Notes under the pieces: generated by a model
The model's database searches: none
Seen by the model: only the letters and a program-made list of their open reading frames with translations
Told to the model about the DNA's origin: nothing
Origin: Caballeronia sp. NK8
GTDB lineage: Bacteria > Pseudomonadota > Gammaproteobacteria > Burkholderiales > Burkholderiaceae
Direction of reading: 5' to 3'
Length of the DNA: 64,000 nucleotides
NCBI RefSeq assembly: GCF_018408855.1
Contig: NZ_AP024326.1
Span: 372,001-436,000, forward strand
Part shown: positions 32,585 through 41,814 of the stretch, piece by piece
Numbering within the stretch: position 1 is the first letter of the stretch
How the letters are laid out: the number at the start of each line of letters is the position of its first letter
Translations under genes and position numbers: made by a program

Positions 32585-33802
32585 ATGCCGACGCGCCTTC
32601 CTCGCACGATCTTTCGCTCACTCGCCGCCGCGTGCATCGCTGCATCGAGCCTCACCGCGGCGCAGGCCGCGGACATCAAGATCGGCGCCCTCTTTCCTTT
32701 TAGCGGCGGACTCGCGTTGCTGGGCGACGAGAGCTATCGCGGCGTGCAGCTCGCCGTCGATGAACGCAACGCCGCGGGCGGCATCAACGGCGAAAAAGTG
32801 GTGCTCGTCAAAGCCGATGCCGTCGATGCAAACCAGGCCGTCGGCGAAGCACGGCGTCTGACTTCGGTGGAGAACGTGTCGGCGGTGTTCGGGAGCTACT
32901 CGTCGGCGGTGTCGTCGGCGGCGACTCAAGTAACCGAGCTCGCTGGCGTGCCCTTCTTCGAACTCGGTGCGACCGCGGACACCATCACGAGCCGCGGCTT
33001 CAAGTATCTGTATCGCAGCAACTCGACCACGAAGACCTTCGCGGACGGCACGCTGGAAGCACTCACCAAGGTCGTCGCGCCGCAGTTGAAGGTGGATCCG
33101 AAGACGCTGAAGATCGCCATCATTGCGGAAGACGGGCCGTACGGCACACTCGTATCCGGCTTTCAGAAGGAAGGCGCGAAGAAGCTCGGTCTGAACGTCG
33201 TGCAGGTGCTGCCGTACTCGGCGAAGAGCGTCGATCTGTCGTCGCTGATCCTGCGTCTCAAGGGCGCGGATGTCGATGTCGTGCTGCAAACCTCTTACCA
33301 GAACGACTCGATCCTGTTCTTCCGCCAGGCCGCGCAAGCAGGCTTCAAGCCGAGGGCGGTGATCGGCGCGGGCGGCGGCTACTCGCTCGCGGATACGGCC
33401 AAGGCCGTCGGCGCGCAGATGAACGGCGTATACGACATCGACTTCCCGCAAGTCGCGATGAACGAAAAAGGCGCGCCCGGCCTGGACACGTTCACCGCCG
33501 AATATCAGAAGCATTTCGGGATGGCGCCGCGCTCGGGTCACAGTCTCGTGAACTATGTCGGCGCGAAGGCTTTCCTCGACGTTCTCGCCAACGCGAAATC
33601 CACCGACAAGGACAAGATTCGCGCGGCCGTGCTCGCCTACAAGAAAGCGGCCGGCACGACCGCGGCCGGCTGGGGCTTCCAGTTTGCCGACAACGGCCAG
33701 AACCAGCTCGCGACCACCAACGTGATGCAGTGGCAAGGCGGCAAGCTCGTGACCGTGTATCCGGAAGCGGTCGCGATCGCCAAGCCGGTCACGGCGCAGT
33801 AA
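32585..33802 (+). CDS. ABC transporter substrate-binding protein, branched-chain amino acid type (405 aa)
   Basis: LivJ/K-like periplasmic binding protein. It has a Sec signal peptide ending at AQA-A (about residue 28), then 'IKIGALFPFSGGLALLGDE' and 'GINGEKVVLVKADA', the first lobe of the fold. Members of this class bind amino acids, amides and also aromatic acids. It is the first gene of the LacI-controlled operon and is followed by the matching permeases and ATPases. A GGAG lies seven bases before the ATG. Confidence 0.92.
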   Translation: MPTRLPRTIFRSLAAACIAASSLTAAQAADIKIGALFPFSGGLALLGDESYRGVQLAVDERNAAGGINGEKVVLVKADAVDANQAVGEARRLTSVENVSAVFGSYSSAVSSAATQVTELAGVPFFELGATADTITSRGFKYLYRSNSTTKTFADGTLEALTKVVAPQLKVDPKTLKIAIIAEDGPYGTLVSGFQKEGAKKLGLNVVQVLPYSAKSVDLSSLILRLKGADVDVVLQTSYQNDSILFFRQAAQAGFKPRAVIGAGGGYSLADTAKAVGAQMNGVYDIDFPQVAMNEKGAPGLDTFTAEYQKHFGMAPRSGHSLVNYVGAKAFLDVLANAKSTDKDKIRAAVLAYKKAAGTTAAGWGFQFADNGQNQLATTNVMQWQGGKLVTVYPEAVAIAKPVTAQ

Positions 33803-33896
33803 ATCCGCCGCACTCGCTCCGCCGCAGTCAATCCGCGTTTCTCTTTCACTCGAACCGCGTGGCGCCGACGCGCTGCGCGGTCTCCAGGAAAAGTGC

Positions 33897-35216
33897 ATGT
33901 CCATTCTTCTGCAACTTCTCGTCAACGGCCTGTTGCTGGGCGGCGCGTACGCGATCATCAGCATCGGCCTGACGCTGATCTTCGGCGTCGTGCGGGTGGT
34001 CAACTTCGCGCACGGCGAACTGCTGATGGTCGGCATGTACGCCGTGTGGCTGCTCGCCGCGAAGCTCGGCTGGCACCCGTATGTATCCGCGGTGCCGGTC
34101 GCCTTGCTTCTGTTCGCCCTCGGCGTGCTGATCCAGCGCTTCATCATCCAGCCGCTGCTCTCGGCCGACGCGCACATCCAGATCTTCGCGACCGTCGGCG
34201 TATCGACCGCACTCGTCAATCTCGCGCTCATGATCTTCGGCGCGGACGTGCATCCCGTCGACGTGAGCTTCGGCACCGAGCACCTGCAATTCGGCGATAT
34301 CAACATTGTGAGCGGGCAGCTGATCACTTTCGCCGCGGCGCTGGCGGTCGCGGGCGGCGTGCATCTGTTCCTGCAGCGCACCTACACGGGACGCGCGTTT
34401 CGCGCGGTGGCGCAGCATCGCTACGCGGCCTCGCTGATGGGCGTCAACGTGAAGACCACGTATGTGCTCGCGTTCGGCATCGGCGCGGCGCTGGTCGGGC
34501 TCGCGTCGGGCCTGCTCGTCGCGCAGTATCCGGTGTTCCCGACCGTCGGCCAGTACTTCGTGCTGACCGCCTTCGTCATCGTCGTGCTGGGCGGGCTCGG
34601 CAGCCTGCCGGGCGCGCTCGTCGGGTCGATCGCGATCGGGCTCATCGACAGTCTCGCGGGCTATTACATCTCGCCCGACATGAAGGAAGTCGTCTACTTC
34701 GCGATCTTCCTCGTCATTCTCGTGGTTCGCCCGACCGGCCTCTTCGGCCTCGGACCGGCTCCGAATAACGTTCAGCGAGGCATCCGATGTTTCCCAATCT
34801 CCTGCATCCGCGCGGCTACATGGGCGCGCTGGCGCTCCTCGCGCTGCTCGCGGTACCGTTCGCGCTGCAATCGCCGTTCGCCTTTCATCTTGCCGTGCTC
34901 GTATGCATCTTCGGTGCGCTCGCGACGGCGTGGAACATCGTCGGCGGCTTCGCCGGGCAGCTTTCGCTCGGACACGCGGTGTTCTACGGCATCGGCTCGT
35001 ATGCGGCGACGCTGCTCGTCATCGACTTCGGGATCACGCCGTGGCTCGGCATGTTCGCGGGCGCCGCGATTTCGGCGGCGGCGGCGATTGTCATCGCCTA
35101 TCCGACGCTGCGTCTGCGCGGGCCGTTCTTCGCGCTCGCCACCATCGCGTTTCTGGAAGTGTGCCGGCTGCTCACCGTGCACGAGGAAAGCTGGACGGGC
35201 GGATCGGCGGGCCTGA
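33897..35216 (+). CDS. ABC transporter permease, LivH type, with run-on C-terminus overlapping the next gene
   Basis: Residues 1 to about 287 are a normal LivH permease: 'LLVNGLLLGGAYAIISIGLT' at the start, the loop 'FRAVAQHRYAASLMGVNV', and the usual end 'LVVRPTGLFGLG' at about 34755. The normal stop is missing, and the frame continues 430 bases across the following permease gene (start 34787) in a different frame, adding about 150 Arg/Ser/Cys-rich residues. In another frame a TAA occurs directly after 'GSE' at 34766-34768, so a one-base change near the end probably removed the stop. The permease core should still fold. Confidence 0.85.
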   Translation: MSILLQLLVNGLLLGGAYAIISIGLTLIFGVVRVVNFAHGELLMVGMYAVWLLAAKLGWHPYVSAVPVALLLFALGVLIQRFIIQPLLSADAHIQIFATVGVSTALVNLALMIFGADVHPVDVSFGTEHLQFGDINIVSGQLITFAAALAVAGGVHLFLQRTYTGRAFRAVAQHRYAASLMGVNVKTTYVLAFGIGAALVGLASGLLVAQYPVFPTVGQYFVLTAFVIVVLGGLGSLPGALVGSIAIGLIDSLAGYYISPDMKEVVYFAIFLVILVVRPTGLFGLGPAPNNVQRGIRCFPISCIRAATWARWRSSRCSRYRSRCNRRSPFILPCSYASSVRSRRRGTSSAASPGSFRSDTRCSTASARMRRRCSSSTSGSRRGSACSRAPRFRRRRRLSSPIRRCVCAGRSSRSPPSRFWKCAGCSPCTRKAGRADRRA

Positions 35217-36571
35217 ACGTGCCGCTCAATATCGGTCTCCAATGGATGGTGTTCCGCGAAAAGTGGGCGTATCTGCTGATCGCGTTCGGCTTTCTGCTGG
35301 TGACGCTGTGGGCCGCGTGGCTCATCCGCCGCTCGCGCTTCGGCTTCTATCTGATCGCCGTGCGCGAGCGCGAGGATGCGGCGCGCGCCGTCGGCGTGAA
35401 CGCGGTCAAGGTGAAGATCGGCGCGGCGGTGATCTCGGCCGTGCTGACGAGCATGATCGGTTCCTTTCATGCGATGTATCTCACCTTCATCGATCCGTCC
35501 GCCGCGTTCTCGCTGGAACTGTCGGTCCAGATCGCGATGTTCGCGCTCATCGGCGGGCTCGGCAGCGTGGCCGGACCGCTTGCGGGCACCGTGCTCGTGC
35601 TGCCGATCGCCGAACTCGCGCGCGGCTGGCTCAGCTCGTTCGGCAGCGGCACGCACGGCTTCGTCTACGGCGTCGTGCTGGTGCTCGTCGTACTGTTCAT
35701 TCCGCGCGGGCTCGTCGGGCATCTGGGCGCTTACGTGCTGCGCTTCATCGACCGTCTGCCCGGCGCGCGCACGCCGGCGCCCGAACCGGCGAAGTCGATC
35801 GCGCCCGCCGATGCCCTGCCGCTCGGCACGCCCTTGCTGAAGGCGGAGCATCTGAAGAAGCGCTTCGGCGGCCTCGTCGCCACCGACGACGTGTCCCTCA
35901 CGCTGCATGCCGGGGAGATTCTCGGCGTGATCGGCCCGAACGGCGCGGGCAAGACCACCGTCTTCAATCAGCTCTCGGGCTTCATTCGCCCGAACGAAGG
36001 CATCGTCAAGATCCGACTCGCCGATGGCACCTGGGCCGAGCCGCGCACGCCCGATGCTTTCGCGAAGGACGGCATCGGCCGCACGTTCCAGATCGCGCAG
36101 CCGTTCGCGGGCCTCTCGGTGCTGGAGAACATCATGCTCGGCGCGTTCATGCATACGCGGGTGCGCATGGAAGCGGAATCCATCGCACGCGAAGTCGCGG
36201 AGATCACCGACCTCACATCGTTGCTCGATACCGAAGCGCGCAGCCTGACCGTCGGCGGCATGAAACGCCTCGAAGTGGCGCGCGCGCTCGCCACGCGTCC
36301 GCGCGCGCTCCTGCTCGACGAAGTGATGGCCGGCCTCAATCCCGCCGACATCGCGCGCGCGATCAGCATGGTGCGGCGCATCCGCGAATCGGGCATCGCC
36401 GTGCTGATGATCGAGCACATGATGCAGGCGACGATGGCGCTGTCGGACCGCATCATCGTCATCAATGCCGGGCGCATGCTGAAGGAAGGGAAGCCGTCCG
36501 ATGTCGTCAACGATCCTGAGGTGATTCAGGCCTATCTCGGCAAGGGGTATCTCGATGCTCAAGCTGCATAA
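34787..36571 (+). CDS. Fused LivM-type permease and LivG-type ATPase (594 aa)
   Basis: Residues 1-315 are a LivM permease (eight to ten hydrophobic segments; 'GGFAGQLSLGHAVFYGIGSY' and 'FYLIAVREREDAARAVGVN'). After a Pro/Ala-rich linker (about 318-340), residues 345-594 are a LivG ATPase with Walker A GPNGAGKTTVF, signature 'LTVGGMKRLEVA' and Walker B 'ALLLDEVMAGLNP'. One gene therefore replaces two. The last 17 bases overlap the LivF-type ATPase gene. Confidence 0.92.
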   Translation: MFPNLLHPRGYMGALALLALLAVPFALQSPFAFHLAVLVCIFGALATAWNIVGGFAGQLSLGHAVFYGIGSYAATLLVIDFGITPWLGMFAGAAISAAAAIVIAYPTLRLRGPFFALATIAFLEVCRLLTVHEESWTGGSAGLNVPLNIGLQWMVFREKWAYLLIAFGFLLVTLWAAWLIRRSRFGFYLIAVREREDAARAVGVNAVKVKIGAAVISAVLTSMIGSFHAMYLTFIDPSAAFSLELSVQIAMFALIGGLGSVAGPLAGTVLVLPIAELARGWLSSFGSGTHGFVYGVVLVLVVLFIPRGLVGHLGAYVLRFIDRLPGARTPAPEPAKSIAPADALPLGTPLLKAEHLKKRFGGLVATDDVSLTLHAGEILGVIGPNGAGKTTVFNQLSGFIRPNEGIVKIRLADGTWAEPRTPDAFAKDGIGRTFQIAQPFAGLSVLENIMLGAFMHTRVRMEAESIAREVAEITDLTSLLDTEARSLTVGGMKRLEVARALATRPRALLLDEVMAGLNPADIARAISMVRRIRESGIAVLMIEHMMQATMALSDRIIVINAGRMLKEGKPSDVVNDPEVIQAYLGKGYLDAQAA

Positions 36572-37259
36572 CGTCTCGGCCGGCTACGGCAAGAGCGAAG
36601 TTCTGCGCGGCGTCTCGCTCGATGTGCAGGAAGGCGAGATCGTCACGCTCGTCGGCGCGAACGGCGCGGGCAAGACCACGACCCTGAAGACGCTGTGCGG
36701 CATCGTCGCGGCGCGCGGCGGCAGCATCACGTTTCAGGGACAGGAGCTCGTCGGCAGATCGTCGCACGACATCGTCGCGATGGGTGTCACGATGATTCCG
36801 GAAGGCCGTCAGCTTTTCCCTTTCCTGAGCGTCGAAGAGAACCTGCTGATGGGCGCGTTTCGTCACGCCGCACGCGGCGGGCGGCGCGAACGCATAGACG
36901 AAGTGCTCGAACTCTTTCCGCGCGTGCGCGAGCGTCTCACGCAGCTGGCCGGATCGCTGTCGGGCGGCGAGCAGCAAATGGTCGCCATTGCGCGCGGCAT
37001 GATGTCCGCGCCAAAGCTCTTGATCTTCGACGAACCGTCGCTCGGCCTTTCGCCCCTGCTCGTCGAGCAGATGTTCGAAGTGGTCGGCACGGTGGCGGCG
37101 CGCGGCGTGACGGTGCTGCTCGTCGAACAGAACGTGTTCCATACGCTCAAGCTCGCGAACCGCGGATACGTGCTGGAAAACGGCGCCATCGCGCTTTCCG
37201 GAACGGGCGCAGAATTGCTCGATAGTCCCCACGTGCGGCGCGCCTATCTCGGTCATTGA
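36555..37259 (+). CDS. ABC transporter ATP-binding protein, LivF type (234 aa)
   Basis: Complete nucleotide-binding subunit: Walker A 'GANGAGKTTTLKTL' (about residues 35-48), signature LSGGEQQM, Walker B 'KLLIFDEPSLGLSP', and 'LLVEQNV' containing the switch region. It pairs with the LivG half of the fused protein. The start lies within the end of the upstream gene (17-base overlap), so translation is coupled. Confidence 0.93.
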   Translation: MLKLHNVSAGYGKSEVLRGVSLDVQEGEIVTLVGANGAGKTTTLKTLCGIVAARGGSITFQGQELVGRSSHDIVAMGVTMIPEGRQLFPFLSVEENLLMGAFRHAARGGRRERIDEVLELFPRVRERLTQLAGSLSGGEQQMVAIARGMMSAPKLLIFDEPSLGLSPLLVEQMFEVVGTVAARGVTVLLVEQNVFHTLKLANRGYVLENGAIALSGTGAELLDSPHVRRAYLGH

Positions 37260-37305
37260 TTCGCCGATCCGACGCATCGCATTCAGAAACCACGGAGAAA
37301 AACTC

Positions 37306-37842
37306 ATGCATACCGAAGTGAAGCCCGACGAACAGGTCATCGCCTACCAGTTGCAGCAAGTGCCGTACATGTCGAAGGATCTCGTGCACGGCGGCGTCAT
37401 GACCGCCTGGCTCGAAGACGACAAGCTGTGGGTCCCCGCGACCGAAACCGTGTCGTTCAAGCCGCTCATCCTCAACGCGAGCCAGGGCTATTACGTGAAT
37501 CTGCTGCGCGTGCGCGGCAGCGGGGTCGTGTCGCGTCATCGTCATAGCGGCGCCGTTCATGCGATGGTGCTCAAGGGCCGCTGGTACTACCTCGAACACG
37601 ACTGGGTCGCGGAACAAGGCGGCTATGCGTTCGAGCCCGCGGGCGAAACGCACACGCTCTTCGTGCCCGAGGACGTGCCCGAGATGATCACCTGGTTCCA
37701 CGTGACCGGCGGCTACACATATGTCGATCCGCAAGGCGTCGCGCAAGGTTACGAGGACGTCTTCACGAAGATCGAAGCGGCGCGCAGGCACTACGCGTCG
37801 ATCGGTCTGCCCGCCGATTACATCGAATCGATCATCCGTTGA
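37306..37842 (+). CDS. Cupin dioxygenase, 2,4'-dihydroxyacetophenone dioxygenase-like (178 aa)
   Basis: A small cupin with metal-ligand histidines in 'SRHRHSGAVHAMVLKGRW' (about residues 77-94) and a later His in 'PAGETHTLFVPED'. Length, the N-terminal ~40 residues and the 'GGYTYVDPQG' region resemble the non-haem iron enzyme that cleaves 2,4'-dihydroxyacetophenone to 4-hydroxybenzoate and formate. The actual substrate here is unknown, but it suggests the ABC importer brings in an aromatic or hydroxyketone compound. Confidence 0.75.
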   Translation: MHTEVKPDEQVIAYQLQQVPYMSKDLVHGGVMTAWLEDDKLWVPATETVSFKPLILNASQGYYVNLLRVRGSGVVSRHRHSGAVHAMVLKGRWYYLEHDWVAEQGGYAFEPAGETHTLFVPEDVPEMITWFHVTGGYTYVDPQGVAQGYEDVFTKIEAARRHYASIGLPADYIESIIR

Positions 37843-37847
37843 ACGTC

Positions 37848-38858
37848 ATGACATCCACTCTTCCTGCATCGATGCAATATATCGATCACGGCACGGGCGG
37901 CGCGCCCGACTGCATGCGGCTCGTGCAAGGACCGCTGCCCTCGCCGGGCCCGAACGACGTGCTGATCGAAGTCGCCTACGCGGGCGTGAACCGCCCGGAC
38001 GTACTGCAGCGCTCGGGCTCCTATCCGCCGCCGCCGGGCGCATCGCCGCATTTGGGGCTCGAGGTGTCGGGGCGCGTCGTCGCGACGGGCGCGGGCGTCA
38101 CGCAATGGCGCGCGGGCGATGAAGTCTGTGCGCTCGTGCCAGGCGGCGGTTACGCGCAATACTGCATCACGGATGCATCGCATTGTCTGCCGGTGCCCGA
38201 AGGCCTCACGCTGCTTCAGGCCGCGGCCTTGCCCGAAACCTACTTCACCGTGTGGACCAACGTATTCGAGCGCGGCCGCCTGCAGGCGGGAGAGACGTTT
38301 CTCGTGCACGGCGGATCGAGCGGCATCGGACTGACCGCGATCCAGCTCGCGCACGCGTTCGGCGCGCGCGTCATCACGACCGTCGGCAATGCGGAAAAAG
38401 CGCGGGCGTGCCGCGAAGCGGGCGCGGATCACGCGATCAACTATCGCGATGAAGATTTCGTCGATGCCGTCGCGAAGCTCACCGATGGCGAGGGCGTGAA
38501 CATCATCCTCGACATGGTCGGCGGCGACTACATCGCGCGCAACATCCGCGCGCTCGCGCTCGAAGGCCGGCTCGTGCAGATCGCCTTTCTCGAAGGCAGC
38601 CGCATCGAACTGGATGCCATGCCGATCATGCTGCGCCGCCTCACCTTCACGGGCTCCACCTTGCGCGCGCGCAGCATCGAACAGAAAGCGGCGATCGCGC
38701 AGGCGCTGCACGCCCACGTGTGGCCGCTGCTCGAAAGGGGCCGCGCGCTGCCGGTGATTCATCGCGTGCTGCCTTTTGCGGACGTGCAGGCCGCGCACGA
38801 GCTGATGGAATCGAGCAAGCATATCGGCAAGATCATGCTGAAAGTGGGAGACCAATGA
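37848..38858 (+). CDS. NAD(P)H:quinone oxidoreductase, zeta-crystallin/PIG3 type (336 aa)
   Basis: Medium-chain dehydrogenase without the structural zinc cysteines. 'AGVNRPDVLQRSGSYPPPPG' (about residues 43-62) is the PIG3-type N-terminal signature, and 'VHGGSSGIGLTAIQLAHAFG' (near 150) is the NADPH-binding turn. It would reduce a quinone or an alpha,beta-unsaturated ketone. I used ATG 37848; TTG 37839, overlapping the stop of the cupin gene, is also possible. Confidence 0.9.
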   Translation: MTSTLPASMQYIDHGTGGAPDCMRLVQGPLPSPGPNDVLIEVAYAGVNRPDVLQRSGSYPPPPGASPHLGLEVSGRVVATGAGVTQWRAGDEVCALVPGGGYAQYCITDASHCLPVPEGLTLLQAAALPETYFTVWTNVFERGRLQAGETFLVHGGSSGIGLTAIQLAHAFGARVITTVGNAEKARACREAGADHAINYRDEDFVDAVAKLTDGEGVNIILDMVGGDYIARNIRALALEGRLVQIAFLEGSRIELDAMPIMLRRLTFTGSTLRARSIEQKAAIAQALHAHVWPLLERGRALPVIHRVLPFADVQAAHELMESSKHIGKIMLKVGDQ

Positions 38859-38859
38859 C

Positions 38860-39621
38860 ATGCGGCACGACAAGCGCGTGGTTCTGATCACGGGCGGCAG
38901 CGGCGGTATCGGCGAGGCGCTCGTCGAGCGCTATGCGCGAGATGGCGCGGCGGTCGGCATCGTCGACGTCAATGAGGAAACGGGCGCGGCGCTCGCACAG
39001 CGTCTCACCAGCGCGGGCCTGCGCGTGCATTTCGCGCACGCCGACGTTGGCGATTTCGCCGCGTGCGAGGCCGCATGCCGCGCGATAGAAGCGGCGCTCG
39101 GTCCGGTCGATACACTCGTCAACAACGCGGGCATCTCGCCGAAGCACGCAGGCAAGCCGATGCCGATCTGGCAAATGGCGCCCGACGAATGGCGCCGCGT
39201 GATGGACGTGAACGTGAACAGCGTCTTCAACTTCTGCCGCATCCTTGCGCCGGGCATGGTGGAGCGGCGCTTCGGGCGCATCGTGTCGATGTCGTCGGTG
39301 GCGGGCAAGGCGTATCTCGACATCGTCGCCGCGCATTACAGCACGACGAAGGCCGCGCTGATCGGCATGACGCGGCATCTCGCGGGCGAGCTCGGACCGC
39401 ACGGCATCACGGTGAACGCAATCGCGCCGGGGCGCATCGATACGCCGCTCGTGCGCGGCGTCGCGCGCGAAGCCAACGAAAAGGTCGCACAGGAAACGCC
39501 GTTGCGACGCCTCGGCGCGCCTGACGAAGTGGCATCGACGTGTCTCTTCCTCACGTCCGACGAAGCCGCGTTCGTCACCGGACAAGTGATCGATGTCGCC
39601 GGCGGATGGCTGATGACATGA
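38860..39621 (+). CDS. SDR-family oxidoreductase, 3-ketoacyl reductase-like (253 aa)
   Basis: Classical SDR: 'LITGGSGGIGEAL' (about residues 9-21), NNAG in 'TLVNNAGISPKH', catalytic Tyr/Lys in 'HYSTTKAAL', and the C-terminal 'ITGQVIDVAGGW'-type end ('VTGQVIDVAGGW'). It starts one base after the quinone oxidoreductase stop and its own stop overlaps the next ATG, so all three genes are translated as a block. Likely interconverts a ketone and alcohol in the pathway. Confidence 0.92.
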   Translation: MRHDKRVVLITGGSGGIGEALVERYARDGAAVGIVDVNEETGAALAQRLTSAGLRVHFAHADVGDFAACEAACRAIEAALGPVDTLVNNAGISPKHAGKPMPIWQMAPDEWRRVMDVNVNSVFNFCRILAPGMVERRFGRIVSMSSVAGKAYLDIVAAHYSTTKAALIGMTRHLAGELGPHGITVNAIAPGRIDTPLVRGVAREANEKVAQETPLRRLGAPDEVASTCLFLTSDEAAFVTGQVIDVAGGWLMT

Positions 39622-40730
39622 CGAATGCGCTCTGGCGGACCATCGGCTTTCCGGGGCGATATACACAGGGTCCGGGCGCGCTGGCCGCGCTCGGCTCGAC
39701 GCTCGCGGAGCTCGGCGCGCGCCGCGCGTTCGTGCTCGTCGATGGCGCGGTAGCCGCGCGCGTGTCGGCTGACGTCACGCAATCGCTCGAAGAAGCGCGC
39801 GTCGCCCCGCACATCGCGGCGTTTCCGGGCGAATGCACGGCGGCGGTCATCGCGAAGCTGAGCGACGAAGCGCGCAAAGCACACGCCGATGCCGTCGTGG
39901 CAGTCGGCGGCGGCAAGACCATCGACACCGCGAAGGGCGTTGCGCGGGCGCTGAACGTGCCGATCGTGGTCGCGCCGTCCGCCGCGTCGAGCGATGCGCC
40001 GACGAGCCGCCTCATCATCCTGTATGACGAGGCGCATCGTGTTGCCGGCATCGAGATGCTGCCGCGCAATCCCGATGCCGTGATCGTCGATACCGCGCTG
40101 ATCGCCGCCGCGCCCGCGCGTCTGTTCGCGGCCGGCATCGGCGATGCGCTGAGCAAGAAGTACGAAGCCGCGCAATGTCAGCGCGCCGCCGGTCTGAATT
40201 CATACGGCACGCCGCCGCTGCCGGGCGCCTTGCTGCTCACGCGCGCGACGCTTGCCACCTTGCTCGACGACGGCGCGCGCGCCTACGCCGATGTCGGGCG
40301 CGGCGACCTCACCGATGCCGTCGAACGCGTGGTCGAAGCGACCGTGCTTTTGAGCGGCGTCGGCTTCGAAAGCGGGGGGCTGTCGCTCGCGCACGCGCTG
40401 ATTCGCGGTCTCACGGCGATCCCCGCGATGGCCTCGATGATGCACGGCGAACTGGTCGCGTTCGGCACGCTTGTACAATTGTTCGTCGAGGATTCATCGC
40501 CCGAGGACATTCAACCGTTGGCCACGCTTATGACCGCAGTCGGATTGCCGCTCACGCTCGCGCAACTGGGGCAGCACGCCCCGCTCACATCCGTGGAGCT
40601 GTCGCTCATCGCCGAGGCGACGCTCGCCACGCGCTACAGCCGGCACATGATGCCGCCATTGACGGCGCAAAGGCTGATCGAAGGCATCGCTCGCGCCGAT
40701 GCATACGGACGCACGCGCAGCGCGCCATGA
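39618..40730 (+). CDS. Glycerol dehydrogenase-like (GldA/iron-type alcohol dehydrogenase family) enzyme (370 aa)
   Basis: Fold and motifs match GldA: 'AVGGGKTIDTAKGVA' is the nucleotide-binding turn (about residues 95-109), 'APSAASSDAPTS' follows, and the metal-ligand histidines lie in 'SLAHALIRG' and 'MMHGELVAFG'. The metal-binding Asp is in 'GIGDALSKKYEA'. GldA-type enzymes oxidise vicinal diols such as glycerol or propanediol. Start ATG 39618 overlaps the SDR stop, and the stop overlaps the LacI ATG. Confidence 0.9.
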   Translation: MTNALWRTIGFPGRYTQGPGALAALGSTLAELGARRAFVLVDGAVAARVSADVTQSLEEARVAPHIAAFPGECTAAVIAKLSDEARKAHADAVVAVGGGKTIDTAKGVARALNVPIVVAPSAASSDAPTSRLIILYDEAHRVAGIEMLPRNPDAVIVDTALIAAAPARLFAAGIGDALSKKYEAAQCQRAAGLNSYGTPPLPGALLLTRATLATLLDDGARAYADVGRGDLTDAVERVVEATVLLSGVGFESGGLSLAHALIRGLTAIPAMASMMHGELVAFGTLVQLFVEDSSPEDIQPLATLMTAVGLPLTLAQLGQHAPLTSVELSLIAEATLATRYSRHMMPPLTAQRLIEGIARADAYGRTRSAP

Positions 40731-41758
40731 AGCCGACCCGCGCCACGCTCGCCGATGTCGCGCGGCTCGCGGGCGTATCGCTCGGCAGCGCGTCGCGGGC
40801 CTTGTCCGTACCGGACCAGGTCAAGCCGCAGACGCTTGCGAACGTGCAGCGCGCCGTCGAACAACTCGGCTACGTGCGAAACGGCGCGGCGCAGGCGCTC
40901 GCCTCACGCAAGACGCGCACGGTCGCGGCCATCTATCCGACGCTCAATAACCCCATTTACGCCGATTCCATTCAGGCGCTTCAACAAACGCTGTGGGGCT
41001 ATGGATATCAGCTGCTGATTGCGAGTCACGAATACAAGCCGGCGCGCGAACTCGAGGTGCTGCGCGCGATTCTCGAGCGCGGCGTGGACGGGCTCGTGCT
41101 CGTCGGCACCGATCATCCTCCCGAAGTCTTCGCGCTCACGCGTCAATACGACTTGCCCTATGTGCTTACCTGGTCGGTGGACGAAACGCAGTATCCGCAC
41201 TGCGTCGGCTTCTCGAACTTCGAGGCCGCTTACCAGTTGGCACGGCGCATCGTCGGATTCGGGCATCGGCGCGTGGCCATGTGCGGCGGCTCCACGTTCG
41301 GAAATGAACGCGTGCGCGCGCGGCAGGCAGGCACGCGCGCCGCGCTCAGGGAAGCAGGCCTCGACCTGAGACCCGAATGGATCGTGGAGGCACCGTTCAC
41401 GTTCGAAGGCGGACGGCAGGCGCTGCGCGAACTCTGGGACGGCGAAGTGCGCCCCAGCGTCGTGATATGCGGCACGGATCTGCAGGCCATCGGGCTGCTC
41501 GACGAATGCCGCGCGAAAGGCATTCGCGTACCCGAAGATCTTTCGGTGACCGGGTTCGACGACATCGAACAGGCACGGCTCACTCAGCCGCCGCTGACGA
41601 CGGTGCGCGTGCCATCGCTGGAGATCGGCGCACGCGCGGCACGGCATCTGATGGCGCTGATCGACGGCAAGGACGGTGACAATGAACTCGTGCTCGAAGC
41701 GCCCGTTGTGGAACGGGGCACGCTTTCGGAGCCAGTGCAAGGCGAGTCGGAAGTCTGA
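40727..41758 (+). CDS. LacI/GalR-family transcriptional regulator (343 aa)
   Basis: N-terminal LacI helix-turn-helix 'ATLADVARLAGVSLGSASRA' (residues 6-25) and hinge helix, followed by a periplasmic-binding-like effector domain ending in the usual 'PSLEIGARAARHLMALI'. It is the last gene of the operon (ATGA overlap with the dehydrogenase gene). The two TTGAAGCGCTTCAA palindromes before the first gene are its likely operators, giving an autoregulated, substrate-induced circuit. Confidence 0.93.
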   Translation: MKPTRATLADVARLAGVSLGSASRALSVPDQVKPQTLANVQRAVEQLGYVRNGAAQALASRKTRTVAAIYPTLNNPIYADSIQALQQTLWGYGYQLLIASHEYKPARELEVLRAILERGVDGLVLVGTDHPPEVFALTRQYDLPYVLTWSVDETQYPHCVGFSNFEAAYQLARRIVGFGHRRVAMCGGSTFGNERVRARQAGTRAALREAGLDLRPEWIVEAPFTFEGGRQALRELWDGEVRPSVVICGTDLQAIGLLDECRAKGIRVPEDLSVTGFDDIEQARLTQPPLTTVRVPSLEIGARAARHLMALIDGKDGDNELVLEAPVVERGTLSEPVQGESEV

Positions 41759-41814
41759 TCGGACCGCTCAACCCATGTTGTCGCACAGAATCGCCCAGCT
41801 CGCGCAGCCGTGGC

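Noticed and set aside
34772..36562. 596-codon minus-strand frame
   Set aside because: Shadow of the LivM-LivG fusion; composition is His/Arg/Asp-rich without motifs.
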